NCBI GenBank assembly: GCA_028023455.1
Contig: JAQFVV010012394.1
Span: 32,950,885-33,014,884 of the forward strand
Direction: 5' to 3'
DNA: 64,000 nucleotides
From: Epiperipatus broadwayi
Taxonomy: Eukaryota; Onychophora; Udeonychophora; Euonychophora; Peripatidae
Within the stretch, counting starts at the first letter, position 1. Every line of letters starts with the position of its first letter. The position numbers were made by a program, and so were the translations under genes. This document shows positions 44,895 to 58,583 of the stretch, one piece after another. A model generated the notes under the pieces. That model worked only from the letters and a program-made list of their open reading frames with translations. It was not told where the DNA came from and ran no database searches.

Positions 44895-45256
44895 ATAAGC
44901 ACTATTTCTTGGTGATCAGGTTGCTGGATTCTTTTTTATTGATGGCAATCCCTGGTGGTTGATAAAGCCTCCTTAATCTTTCTCTATTATTGCACTCTGA
45001 AGGGATAACATCAGCTTTGGAAAGATCAAAGCAATGTCCTGTGATTATCTTGAGGTCTAGAAATAAAGAAGAGTAGACAGTGCTTTTATTAGCATGTGTG
45101 TACATGTAACTATGTTGAGTGAGTCTTATATCTAGTTGGTGCAGGTTTTCCCATAATATGCCTTCAAGCAGGAGGGGTTAGAGCCATCAATATTATAAAT
45201 GATTTGATGCTTCTTTGGGGATTTTGTCATTACAGTTTAAGAATATGTTAAGTTTA
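44895..45256 (-). pseudogene. PLE GIY-YIG endonuclease remnant
   Basis: The minus-strand frame 44902-45105 reads TGHCFDLSKADVIPSECNNRERLRRLY, then AINKKESSNLI. This corresponds to the second half of a PLE GIY-YIG domain, with GH, a conserved Glu before NN-x-R, and an Asn-rich end. Upstream on the same strand is a linker (NIDGSNPSCLKAYYGKTC) that also occurs at 46848-46975. The YIG start motif is not recognisable. Confidence 0.6.
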
Positions 45257-46847
45257 ACAGCTTACCATTGATCCTAATCTAAAACTTTAATGTGAGTAGA
45301 TTATCACCATAGCTTCGACCAAAGTATATTTATGAGCATCAGTATTGTCCAATCTCAAACATCAATCTTACCATATAGAAAGAATTATACTTCTTGAAAA
45401 CACAAAACGGTTCTAACTGATCTTACTCAGGTGCCCTATCCTAGCTAACTTGTTTTTAGGGGTTGGGAAGCTATTTCTATGGGAGAACAGAATTATACTT
45501 TAATTTCTATTATGGCAAAATTTACATCTAAATAATATTTTGTGTTTAACCTGAAAACATCATTTGTGAGCTATATGGCCGGGAATATTAGTAGGCCATT
45601 ATAAGTGATAACTAGCATGTCAAGATTGAACGGACCTCGTAATCTAAATAAACATGCAATCTATTTAATACTTTTAAATGAACATAACATTTATTGCTTT
45701 ACATACAGGTCAGTAACTCTTTCACACAATACAGATACACAACATTTAAATAAAATTGTAATATACTCATATAAAGGAGAGCAATTATACACCACAGTTT
45801 ATGTCAGATTAAATTATTTTAGTTTTCCTTTTCCCTTTCTTTTGTTTAAATTTGATTAAGCACATATTTCTTAGTATTGGGATTTGATAATTTATATTTA
45901 TTAGCATCAATAAAGTCATAGTTACCTCCTTGAAGTTCAAGGTTTCACTTGTGGAGACGATTGACCTGTAAGCTTACAGTATTTGCGGTAGTAATTCCCA
46001 AAACTATATTCGCTGAACTTGCAGATAAACAATAATTTGATATGAATCCAAGTCTGAGAATCCATTCAGGCTGGGCAAGATCAGTTTTTGTTCTGGAGAT
46101 CCAGAATTACTTTGCTGAACTAGTTTATATGGCATGAATCTCCATGGGTCTAGGTTGTCTTGAAAGAATGGTATAGATCAGCTATACTCCGAGAGTGAAC
46201 TTAACAAACCTACACATATATTTTTACCCCAGCATTCGGTGATGTTCATTATTATTAACCTTTTGAATACATATTTTCTCTTTACCTTTCTTTACGCAAC
46301 TGTCATTTCCTTTTTTTCTCACTTCTCCTTTCTCTCTTTTTTTTTTTTAAAAAAATATAGTTCCTCTTATTCCAAAACTTTTAGCCAGTTTATCAATACA
46401 CCATCTCTCCATCCCCTCAGAAATGCTTTTAACATTATTTTTGGTTTCTCTTGTTCGAATCTACTTAATTACTAGTTTCTGGAATTACCGATGCCAAATG
46501 TTCTGATAAAAGAGAAATTGCCCATTAGCACAAATAAAAAGTACTTACATTACTTTTCTCTTTATCTTTATATTTCATCTTTTTTTATCTTTAAAAAAAG
46601 GGCCAATACCAATATTATTTTGACAATAACTCACAAAAATAAAAAAAAAACTTTGCATATAACTGTCCCTCTTCATTTTTACAAATGTAAAATCTATCCA
46701 ACACCTGTTAGTACAATTTACTATAAACAAACAACCACAATGAAACATTTAGTATATATATTATCTTTCACTCTTTCAGGTGGTTAGTGTATTTTACCTA
46801 CTCTCTTTGTAACAGGGTTTGAACCCAGGTACTGGTACAATATAGAT
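45257..46847. other. 1.6-kb segment between duplicated PLE linkers
   Basis: Plus-strand frames at 46239-46475 and 46491-46787 are Phe/Ser/Thr-rich without motifs. A weak tandem (near 46010 and 46110, gctgaact...atgaatc) is present. No function is assigned. Because about 120-bp linker copies flank this segment, it separates two partial PLE copies or was inserted with them. Confidence 0.45.
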
Positions 46848-48060
46848 AGTTGGTGTATGTTTCCCACAATATGCCTTCAAGCTGGAGGGGTTAGAGCCAT
46901 CAATCTTATAATTGATTTGAGGTTTCTTTGGGGATTATGTCCTTACAGTTGTTTAAGAGTTTGTTAAATAAAGGTGGTAAGTAAAGATGATCGGAAAGAA
47001 ATATTATAATTATCAAAGCATATGATTTTTAATTTTTTTGCGATTTTTGAAATGTAAGAAAAACTGGACCATTTTTTTGTCATTGAGGCCTGCAAGTGTG
47101 GGATAAGAGAGTTTATAATAAAAGTTAACAATAGTAGTGTAAATGTGTTTGAGATTGTATCTGGTATTGATGAGGTCACTAGTGAAGAATTTGATGTTTT
47201 GTTTCTGATCAGCCTTGAATTTGAAGAGTTATGTTTCTATGAAGGAAGATTTTATGCCTGCAAATTTATGAGCATGCAGAGTATTAGAGTTTGGATGAAT
47301 CGTGCTTCTGATGCTGTAATGTTTTAAAACCATTCTGTAGTTCATGAAGTTGATCTGTCTTTAGTATCCAAATCAAGAAACTTTAAATTATGATGAGGCT
47401 TGATAATCCATGTGAGAGAGGTTGAAGATTCTAATCCAGAGTGTATTTAATGAATGGTATATTTTCTAGCACATATAAAGGTGTTGTCAACATGTTTAAA
47501 ATATAAGCATGTGATCGGATGACAAGAAACTCTAGGGATAAACAAGCATTCACACTTGGACAGATAGAGGCTATATACTACTTCATGCCAGACATGGTTT
47601 ATATTTAAAGGTTTTGTGATTGATAAATGTCATGACTTCATCACTGATCCAATTTCAGATTCAATAATATAATTAGTTTTTTGGATATTATAATTCACTT
47701 GCTGTAAAGGTATTTCAATGATGTTAATATATTGAGTATGAGAAACAAAGAGGTATAGTTCTTTAATATTGAGAGATGAGATTTTGCAGTTATGCTCAAT
47801 TGAAACATGATGGATTTTTTCAATGAAGCTATATAAGGATTTCAAATTGTAAATGCCAAACCTGAGCTTATTAATTAGTGCTGAAGCAATGATCTTAGCA
47901 GCATGGTAATAGTAGGATCTTCCAAATGAAGCAGGGGATTATCCTTATGTAGTTTGATGGTATGAAAAAATATGAGGGATGGCAATGGCTTAAGGGTATA
48001 TTCTAAAGTAATCATGGCCAGAAAGTGCTTTGCCATGGTGTTTTCTTAAAATAAAAGACA
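46848..48060 (-). pseudogene. PLE reverse transcriptase remnant
   Basis: Read on the minus strand with frameshifts: TIKLHKDNPLLH (the KIHK-type motif near the RT start), AKIIASALINKLRFGIYNLKSLYSFIEKI, SLNIKELYLFVSHTQYI, KHVDNTFICA (equivalent of the PLE catalytic YVDDTF box, second Asp changed to Asn), LKFLDL, then IPHLQASMTKKWSSFSYISKIAKKL in pieces and DNYNISFRS (the late PLE block). A linker also seen at 45130 follows. The motif order supports a Penelope-type RT. Several stops are present. Confidence 0.65.
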
Positions 48061-48640
48061 CGAAATAAACCATTTCTTGTCTTCAGATTATAGTTATGAT
48101 CTCAGAGAAATGAAGGATGATCAGTTAGTAGTTGTTTTTGCAATAAACTCTTTGCAGATTAATAGAACCAGTCTGTGACCTTTGTCTTCCTTGTGGAGGT
48201 TCAGATCTTTCTGGGTACTAAACTTTCTAGTGCAATGGATGTTACAGTGCCATTGGTTAGTATAATGTTGGGGGAGGCATTTTAAATGTTCGATGCCTTC
48301 TTAATAAATATACTTTATCCAGGGTCAGTTTCAAATTGGGTCTCAAAATTGGAAATACTTTCCATTTAGGGGAAGCATCAGATCTTTTGGGTAATACACT
48401 GTTTGGTACAATGAATGTTATGATGTCATCTGGTTAATATAATGTTGGGAGACATATTTTAGAACATTTGATGCCTTCTCAATAAATGCAACTTTTTGGG
48501 GGTTGGGTTCAAATTTGAACTTGAAAATAAAAAAATAATTTCCATTTCAGGGAGGCACCAATCACTTTCAATGAAACTGTACTTTAATATTTTGGCAGCA
48601 TTGCTGAATAATATAATCAGTCTATGATCTTTGTCTTCCT
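48061..48640 (+). repeat. two to three tandem units of about 185 bp upstream of the PLE RT
   Basis: The blocks GATCTTT(C/T)TGGGTA, TGCAATGGATGTTA, ATAATGTTGGG, GATGCCTTCT.AATAAAT and TTTCCATTT.AGGG recur near 48210 and 48395, with a partial third near 48655. They may be the decayed N-terminal region of the PLE, internally duplicated. Confidence 0.5.
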
Positions 48641-49589
48641 TGAAATAAATCAGGTCTATCTAAGTGTTAAATTGTCTAATGCATTGGATGTTACAATGCT
48701 TTTATAATATTTTTTTTCAAAAGAGTAAAAAAAGGTGTCATTTAAAAAAAGTTAAAAGAAATTACAGTCAATTAGGCTACAAGTGCTATAAGACACTGCT
48801 GTACCTAAAGGAAGAGAGGGTGCATAAAATTTTAAACATCATGAGCCAAATTCATACTATATTTGATTTTTGTAAAATAGACATACTTAGAAAGGTAAAC
48901 TAAAAGAGAAATACTTGTTCAACTTAAAAATAATATGAAATTAAAACATTTGAAAATCGATAGCAGTATGATGCAATTATTGTTGCCATCAAGTGTTAAG
49001 AAACTATTAAAATAATTTATTACCAAAAAAATTAATTAAATGAGCCCACATTTTGTTATATCAATGACAATCTATTTTATCAAATAAAATATAATGTAAC
49101 ACAATTGATTAGCAGTGATATACCAAGGATCCACATTAACTATAACTTTATTTGAAGGATTCTTTGAGAATCTAACTTGTGAATTATCTTAATAATGTAT
49201 TTAATTTTATTGTTAAGTGAATAGATTTATGTTCTCAGGTGTACCATTTATTTATATATGGTACAAATATATTGGCATTTGGTAAAAGCTAAGAAAAAGT
49301 AAATTTAGTGATCTTATTAAAAAGAGCAATTAAATTTTTTTTTAGTTTGTATAATTTTTTTTTTTTTAAATGTACAATGAAAGTTAAATTTTCCATCCAT
49401 ATTTTTTTTTTATCTAATTAAAAATAAAAGTAAAATTTGGAAAGAACAAAAGACACACAAATTACTAATCCAGATAAGCTAAAAGAAAAATCTTTTTAGC
49501 TAATTAAAGATGGCAGAATTGTGCTAAAAAATAAAGATTTTGTAACTGAAAAATGTAAAAGAATGCACAAGATTATCAATGTGTATTTT
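48641..49589. other. no gene recognised
   Basis: The small frame at 48664-48903 has no motif. T- and A-runs dominate at 49330-49420. Confidence 0.45.
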
Positions 49590-49870
49590 TGACAAAAACA
49601 AAAGGTATGGGCAGAAGTCTGAAAACTGGACCTCGAGTATAAAAAGGAAGAGACCAGTTTGATCAGAGTCTTGTCTGTTTTTTCTTTGGTTGGTCCTGGA
49701 TAACAAAAATATATCCAGAAACACACTACACAGAAATAATTCTGCATGTTGGAGTGGACCGAGGCTTTTGCTGACATCGTTCCTGAAAACAGACACCAGA
49801 AAAGCTTTCGTGATCAACCATTAGGATAGATCAAGATCAACTTATAACCGACGGCCGAGCTCATTCTCCC
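49590..49870 (+). promoter_or_regulatory. TATA-type core promoter candidate
   Basis: A tataaaaag box (49638-49646) lies in a less AT-rich 280-bp patch. An initiator-like TCAGAGTC occurs about 25-30 bases downstream. No downstream coding frame was found, so it might be part of a solo LTR or an unannotated first exon. The TATA spacing is the only real evidence. Confidence 0.25.
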
Positions 49871-51719
49871 ACAAAAAAATTAGCATTGTAATCTACAATC
49901 TTTGTGAACTCACTAAGCTTACCGATAAGTTAAGATGAACTATTCATGATTGTGACAAAATGAAAGTTTGCAAACGATTCTTAAAAATAAGTTTAAAATA
50001 ATCCCAATAGAGACATTAATTTTATCATTCAAGAGATTTTCATTTTAAAAAACCTTCTAGAAGAAATTTGTTTACCTAAGAACTTTAATTGTTTAACTGT
50101 TTAATTAATTGAATTATATCTGAATTAGTGTGAGTGTTTTCCAATTAATTAGTAATTTCTCTTTAAACATTTTAATTTGTTAGAATAAAATATTTATTTC
50201 TAATCTCAACTTTTCCTTGTACGTTATTGATGATTATTATTAAATTTATTATTAGTTTATTAAGATTTGAAAGTATAATTTACCTTTGTCAATATTCGTA
50301 GACTAAGCTCCAGGAATAATAATATCTAGAAAATAATTATAGTTTCAGTAAAATATGACCCAGTATTCTTTTAAAACCAATTTCTTTTTTATTTACGATG
50401 AGCAATGCGATGGATTTCAGTGGATTCTTGTATGAATCCTGGAGCCCTTATTAAAATAAATAAAAAGTTGATTCCACTGTTAGCATAAGTCGAAGTAATT
50501 GGTAGGTCAGTTAATCAGGAAATATAGTTATGTTTTATAGAAATATGAATGAAATATTTATATTTTCTGTATTCATAACTTGATTAACTTTCACTAAATT
50601 TACAGTGAGTAAAAGAAGGCCTACCAAATCTACCAAAACGTGGAAAACGTTACACAGTATTATATATTTGAAAAGTGGTCAAATTATATATGCACACATT
50701 ACAATCATTAAAATTATCATTAATAAGGAGTTTTGTACAATAGGAAATAATGTTATTAAAAATGTATTTAACACTCATGAGATTTCTTTTAATTAGATGT
50801 AGACACATACAAAATGTGAATATAACATGTTAACCCTCCTCTTAACAGAATCGGATAAGAATTGATTATTAAAATTAAATTTATATGGGTAATTAATTGA
50901 TATATTAAAAATAATTTTTTAATAAAATATGGAGTGATAATAATAAAATGGTATAATGGCAGATTAACTGATTAAGATATAAAATGTTAAATGTTTGAAA
51001 AAAGATTTATTATGAATCATTATTCCAAATACCAGCATCAGAATTTTGTGTATTCTAATTTATATAGATATTGCTTAAAATCAATGGTTGGATTATAGGA
51101 AAATTTTGTTTCTGTAAACAATACGAAGGGTGAGAAATATTTAACCAATCCACTTGCTGAGGGCAAAAAATATGCTAAAACTTACTTTGTGTTTAAATAG
51201 TGAGTATATATTTCTTAGTAATAAAGAAGTCCAACTGCACTTTAATTAGACTTGCTCACTAATACTCAAAAAATAGTGTCTATATTTGTAGTTTTAATGC
51301 TAAACATTCCTGACAATGAATACTTAAAATTTGTATAGTTGTCAGGAAAACACTATAGAGGTAAAAAATATTAATTTATTATAATGTGAATCCTCTGATT
51401 CTTGTATCATAAAGAAAATCATAAAATAATTGAAATTTTTGTCTTGGGAGAGATTGGTTTCTTCTTCAGTGTTGGTCTGATATATTAATATCATGCAAGG
51501 AAGTTGGCAAAAAAGAAAAATAAGTTATAAGTTATCATCTGGCTCAGTATTTGGAAGACCTACACTGCAAAATTTATTCTATAGTTTTATCAAGACTAAT
51601 TGAGGACTTCAGAGTTTTAAACTCTTGATTCAACTGTTAAGTTTAAATAATATATTATTGTCTGGAAAAGTTTATCCTCATAGAATAATGAAAGATTTAT
51701 GCATTTCAGTAGATATAAT
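49871..51719. other. 1.85-kb gene-free stretch
   Basis: AT-rich; the frame at 50605-50796 is unremarkable. Nothing supportable. Confidence 0.5.
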
Positions 51720-51960
51720 CAAAACAGTAGCAACTCTCTCCATACAATATTGCCACCTAGTATAAGCCAGTGTAATCAATGGATCAATGGATGCTAGAAG
51801 GTTTCATGCATCAAAATCCATATCTATTGCCTACTCACCCAATATCTCCAGACTATTTTTAGCTTTTGGCTATCAACAGATTGTGCAAGCATAATATATG
51901 GTGATCATGTGCTGTTTTAGTAGTTAGAAGCTATCAATAATGTCACTCCTTATGGTTTTT
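51720..51960 (+). repeat. dispersed repeat X, longest copy
   Basis: AACTCTCTCCATACAATATTGCC, AAGCCAGTGTAATCAATGG, AGAAGGTTT, ATTGCCTACTCA and ATCTCCAGACTA blocks appear in order (each quoted in part). Copies or scraps lie at 27.73, 30.76, 52.90, 53.53 and 60.98 kb. The type of element is unknown. Confidence 0.6.
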
Positions 51961-54456
51961 TTGCATTAGTTAAAAGTTTTATCTTTTTTATATTAAAGTC
52001 ATTTGTATCATTTTGTCACTCATCATCGACTATTGAATCATTAGGAGCTGTAATTTCAGTTGTGCATATATAACTATCTTCTGTGGAATTACTGTTGTTC
52101 TTGGGTTGGAGAGACAGGATTTATAATAGTGGAATCCATATTTGTAATTAAATTATCTTTACTGATATGTATCTTAGTTGGTATAGAATCACTAGATATC
52201 ATTTTGGAACACACATACAATTGCATTTTTTCAAATCACAATTGCCATACTGTTTGTTGAGGAGTATTTGATAGATGTGTCTTCAATTTACAGAAAATCC
52301 ACTGAGGTGATATGCTTTTGAATGTGGTTTTCAAAGGAGATATCTTAATGGCATCCAATGTTTGTTAAATAATCTTTAGTAGAGTAACATAATCAGAGCT
52401 CTCATAAAAGTGATTAAAAATAGTTTCCTTTAATTTATGTCAGTAGTTGTAAATCAATGCTATGAAATAATATATTTTTATTTGTTCTAATTGGTCAATT
52501 TATATCCACATAGACTAATACTTTGTTTACATGAAAACAAAAAGATTTTGGAAATAAGTTGTTCATCACTGTATTATGTAATTTCAGAATCATGCACCTG
52601 TTATTAGAATGTTCTAATAAAATTTATTAAGAAAATGTTAATCCTGTTGTTGTGTAAAAGTAGAATCTTATTATTGTAAAGTGAGTTAAAGATTTAGTTC
52701 TGGATTAGGCATTGCACTGTTAAACTTAATACAAATATTACAAATTTCCTTAAACTATTTTATTTCTCCAAAAGCTTTATTTTTTTCTTTTGAGATGCCT
52801 TGCTTCATTAAAAAAGTATCAATTAAATCTGCAGAAGAAATATCCCCATGATTGGCTCAGCTTTTATGTTGAAACCTAAGTATTATGTTTAACACAATGG
52901 CAACTTTTTCCATACAATATTGCCATGCAATGGTGGTCATGTGAAGAATATTAAAACCTAGACATATTAAAGTCATTTTCTCTGTAAAGCAAAGCAATCT
53001 AAATTTAACACACTTTTACTTGCTGTCTTTTGTTATAAGATTTGAATCTTTAAGAACTTCTGAATATATTTAAAAATCATTAAATATTAATTTTATAAAT
53101 ATAGAAATGATAAGAAAAATTATCCCACATTAATAAAACTGTGTATTTAAAATTTATTATGTCATTAGTGCTACAATTAGGATTATCTTTGTGTTTACTT
53201 GAAGATAACTTAAATTTAAAAAATTGTTTGAATGATTTTTATGGTTATGAATTATTTAATTTGTTAATTTTAACTAAATCGCTTAGATGTCAATAATTAT
53301 TGGTGTTAATGAGAGAATAATTCAAAAGATTATAGGACCTCTATTAAGAAGAATGTTGATTATTCCTTTTGTGCATGGTTGTGCTTTGTTGACATTGTAT
53401 TAATTTTAAAATAAGTTTATAACACTTTATTTACTTAATATTACATTGTTTGAAAAATTATTAACTATTTGTTTTTTAATAAGTATTTAATGTTCAAAGT
53501 ACTTTGCAAGCTGTTAGAACAGAAGCAGAATTTTTCCCTACATAGCAGTTGCCACCTACTGCAAGCTGTCATAACCAATAGATGCAAAAAGATTGTATAG
53601 CATAATTCTTTTCTAGAGCCTTCCCTTATATTAATCCCAGACCAGATATCATTTTTATATTTAATATTAAAAAAGTAGCTACATTAATTTTTAACTGCAT
53701 TTAAAGTTGATATCTGGGTTAGAAATGATATAATAATCTCTAGCCTAATAAATAACAAGTAATAATCACGAATGGATTTATCAAAAGTTAGTGATATTAA
53801 AGATGTGAGTACAGGAATTTTGACACTTATTGGTCAAACTGTAATACCTTATATTTAATATTTATTTATTTTTTAAAGAGTATCTTGTTATAACATTAGC
53901 TTTGAAAATGTATGCACTTTAATATTAAATTTAATGTACTTATCAAATATTTTACATCCACTTAAATGGATGTTTATACATACAAATAATTTTTAATTAA
54001 AAATAATAATGATCTAGCTTAAAGTCATTTGGATGTTATTTTCGTTATCTAAAGAGTCATTCTTGTTAAAAAAAAAGTTGCAGTTGTTGTATAAAATAAA
54101 TCAATTTATGTATATAGTATTATTTCATTTTTGCATTATATATTAAACTAAAATGATTCTTTCTAACTGGTAGATTCATATTTAAAAATATTGACACTGA
54201 AAATAAAGTAATTAAAGCTTATAATTAATAGCTGAAGCAACAAATATTTCTCAAGTTCTTTTGTAATTTAATATAGGTGAATTTATTTTGTAAAAGCATT
54301 TATAATAGATATAAAGTTTCTTTTCTATTAATTGACAAATAAAACTCATCATTATACGAATAAGTTTCAATGAAAATTTGAGAAGTATTAACTACCCCTA
54401 AAAGAGGTATTATCTACTTTATATTATCTATTATATATAAATTTATTATCAAAACT

Positions 54457-54460
<4 letters not shown>
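51961..54460. other. 2.5-kb gene-free stretch with repeat X scraps
   Basis: Short repeat X pieces lie at about 52900-52960 and 53520-53600. The frame at 52060-52260 shows no known motif. No gene. Confidence 0.5.
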
Positions 54461-55368
<908 letters not shown>

Positions 55369-56214
55369 TAAGTATACGTCTATATATGTTAGCATATACA
55401 CATCATAAATATTTATTTTTAATTGATTATACAATAATAGTGCAGACAAAATGTCTTTTGAAAGAATAATCTTTTGATTCACTTTTCGTAACTTTATTTA
55501 TATTATATATAGATACCAATTTGTTATCTCGTTGATTTTTAATTTCTTATTATTTCATATATCTAAATAAGATATTTTGCTTTGCTTCTTAAAAGGATTT
55601 CCTTCAGAACGTATTTTTTTTATTCTTAATAAGAATTTATTTGTGCAAGTAAATAAACATTTTATTTATGCTATCTACATATTGTTATTAATATTAATCT
55701 ATTTTTTGCAAAACTTTATTTCTACGTATCGTTCTAAATTTATACATAAATTCGAATGTTATAAACTTTTGCTAAAATGTATCGTCTATATATTTATCAT
55801 TCATTAATGTATTATCAAATAGACAATTATTCTACCTCTAAAATAGAACACAATTTGATATATATTTTTTATCTAAATTTATTTTCTTTTATCTATTTGT
55901 TTGCATCAAAAATATTTTAATACTTCTGATAAGATAAATAATTGTTTGTAGTCTATAAATATATGTGCATGGAATTATCTTTCTGAATTTTAAAGCAATT
56001 AGTTTGAAAATATTTAAAAAAAAAAAAAAACGAAATTCACAAGAGAATTTGGTGAAATAAATTACAGCTCTGTATGAACCAAAAATAGATATCAAAAAGA
56101 TGAAAAAGTAATAGTAATGTAAGAACCAGCTATAGCCAAAAATAGTTAATACGGTATAAATATGTAAATTATTATCACTATTAACAACCTGACAAATAAA
56201 GTTCATTCACTATT
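55369..56214. other. no gene recognised
   Basis: Very AT-rich; minus-strand hydrophobic frames are compositional. Confidence 0.45.
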
Positions 56215-57670
56215 TTAAGTGTAGATAAAAAGAGACAGTAATAAAATTAGGAACAGATTGGAATCCTTTGAAATGAGATCATAGAAGAGGATGCAAAAAA
56301 TCAGTTGGGTGAATAAAATAATAAATGAAGGAGTTTTGAAAAGAGTAAATGAAAAAAGAAGATTGAGTAAGGAAATTAGAAAAAGAAAGAGAAGCTGGAT
56401 TGGATATAGATGAAGAAGAAAGTATAGTTTAATGAATAACATTTTAAAAAGAATGGTAAGTGGAAACAAGAAGAAGGAACAGAAAATTTGACATTGTTGG
56501 ATATATAAAAGATGGGAAGAGTTACATGGAATTGAAAAGCTGGGCACTGAAGAGAACAAAGTGAAGAAATAGATGAATTGGTGATGTGACTGCTTTCTGG
56601 ACTTGTCCATAGGACAGAATATTATAAATTGAGCTAAAGAGACAGAAAAAAAGTTTAAATTACAAAGAGCATTACATTAGTAATGGAAATACAAGGATAT
56701 ACAATTGATATATAACAAACATAAGTGTAGTTCTTATTAAAGCAGTTAAGAAAATACATAATAATATATGTAAAAATAATAAATATGAACTTTGATAATA
56801 TAAAAAAAAACAAAGAATTGAATAAGGGATGTTGTTGTTTCTCACCTGCATTATTTAAATTGTATCTAAAACAAGTTCTTAAAATGTGAAAAAGAATTTA
56901 TCAGAAAGTGAAAATTCATTTACATGACAATAAAACAGTCTACACATTCTTTTATGCTGAAAATCATATAGTTTTGAATCAGGATCATCATGATGAAGAA
57001 TTATATGGCTAGAAAATTATTAGAGGAATAAAGAAAATAAATAAAACAAAAAAGTACATTATCACAAGAGAATATAATATTAAAATATGGGCAATAGATT
57101 GAAAAATGTGAAAAATGTATTTAGATATAAAGATTCTACATGAAGAACAATAGATGAAGCTATAAGAGAAAGATATATGCTGGATAGAAAAATGTAGTGA
57201 TATTAAACAGGACATTATGGAAACAGCAGTGAAAAATGTCATTAAATATAAAAGTAAGCTTTGACAATTGAAGAAAAGAACAGAAAGGGATCTGATGGTT
57301 TCAAAATGAATTATTGGCAAATATCTGCAGGGAAGTCAATAACAAAATGTATAATCAATGAACTAAATTTGAAAAATAATGGATATTGAACACACTATAA
57401 TAAATGGCATCAGAACAAGATGGTTGAAATGGTATCAACATGTACAGAAGATGTTGCAGAGAAAATTACCAAAACAAATATTAAACTGGATACCACCAAG
57501 AAAAATAAATAAAGGATGTCCAACAAGGAGTTGAAAAGAAGGAATAGGCAAAGAAATTACAGACAGAAGTTTTCAAGAAGATTTATGGATGAATAGAGAG
57601 ACATAGTGATTGGGGATGGAAAAATATCAGAATATTATAGACTAAAGAAGATTCAACCAATATGGAACAT
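56215..57670 (+). mobile_element. two decayed LINE pieces in the same orientation
   Basis: The first piece, about 56240-56540, gives a C-terminal block ESFEMRS, RMQKISWVNKIINEGVL and RKRSWIGYR, matching the familiar FEMWCxRRMxKISW...NEEVL LINE tail. The second piece, about 56830-57660, gives the RT block CCFSPALFKLYLKQVL, FYAENHIVL (degraded YADD) and a tail WYQHVQKMLQRKLPKQILNW. This order (tail, then RT and tail) means two copies, the first 5'-truncated. Numerous stops. Confidence 0.6.
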
Positions 57671-58549
57671 TGTCATTTAGTCTTTTTATTTAATATCTTG
57701 TGAAATTGTATTTTAAATATTTTTATATCAATCTTTTGTTTGAAAGACTTTTAAAAATTGCCTAATTCTCATTCTCTATTGTATTCTATTGTCAGTCATA
57801 TTTACCATAAGAAAGAAAATATGTATATAGGTAGAATAATTCCACCATTAAAAAGAGATAACTTAAAGATAAATCAAGATACTTCAGATTGGCCTATATA
57901 AGTGGAATGTTAGGTTAAAGATAAGACAGTCACTTTTATCTTTATAAAAGTCACTATCTTATGTCGTGGGTTGAGAGAACTCTCTATTGGCAAAATAAAA
58001 ATTTTGCTTAACTATTATAAATTTCAAGGCACATTTGATACAGGTTATAGCCTATCTTAAAAGTATTTACATATACTTCACGTGGGCTTAATAAATAGTT
58101 ATAACTTTAAAAGTAATACTTATATTGCTTAATAAGCAAAAAATGCCTTAAAATTATATTTAATATTTTCAATATTTTTTCTGTTTATGAAACAATACAA
58201 GTAGTAAACCATTAATCCAAATACTTCTAATTAAAATATATGTATATATCTCTACACAAAATTGCAAAATATTGTTTTGATTTATTTCTTTAACTACTAC
58301 TATATAAAAACTATGCTGATATAAATTAAGCACATCTTGTATTTGTAAGTAATATTTTGTTATTAATAAAATAAATGTATATAATATACAAAATTACACA
58401 ACCCCAGCCAATTGAATATTGACCAATAAAATATCAGTGTTCTGATGTCAAAGTAAAATTCAGATAATCAATGAATTTCCATTTACTATCTGATTTGCTG
58501 ATGTTTTGTTAGTCAATTTTAGTGTTGAAAATCCATTTATTATCTGAAT
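57671..58549. other. gene-free, contains repeat W copy 2 (57885-58010)
   Basis: Repeat W matches 42150-42270. No gene recognised. Confidence 0.45.
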
Positions 58550-58583
58550 GTTGCCTTGACAATGTGAGGGTTGCCTTGGCAAC
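58550..58583. promoter_or_regulatory. perfect RFX X-box palindrome with an adjacent half-site
   Basis: gttgccttggcaac (58570-58583) is a 14-bp match to the X-box layout GTTGCC-NN-GGCAAC. A second gttgccttgacaat lies about 20 bp upstream. X-boxes bind RFX factors, often near ciliary genes, but no such gene is visible nearby. Confidence 0.35.

Noticed and set aside
46239-46787. Two adjacent plus-strand frames as a small secreted protein pair
   Set aside because: Phe/Ser/Thr-rich low-complexity composition, no consistent signal peptide or start context, and no recognisable family.
56215-57320. Hydrophobic minus-strand frames (131 and 103 codons) as membrane proteins
   Set aside because: They lie antisense to recognisable LINE codons and their hydrophobicity follows from A/G-rich coding on the other strand.
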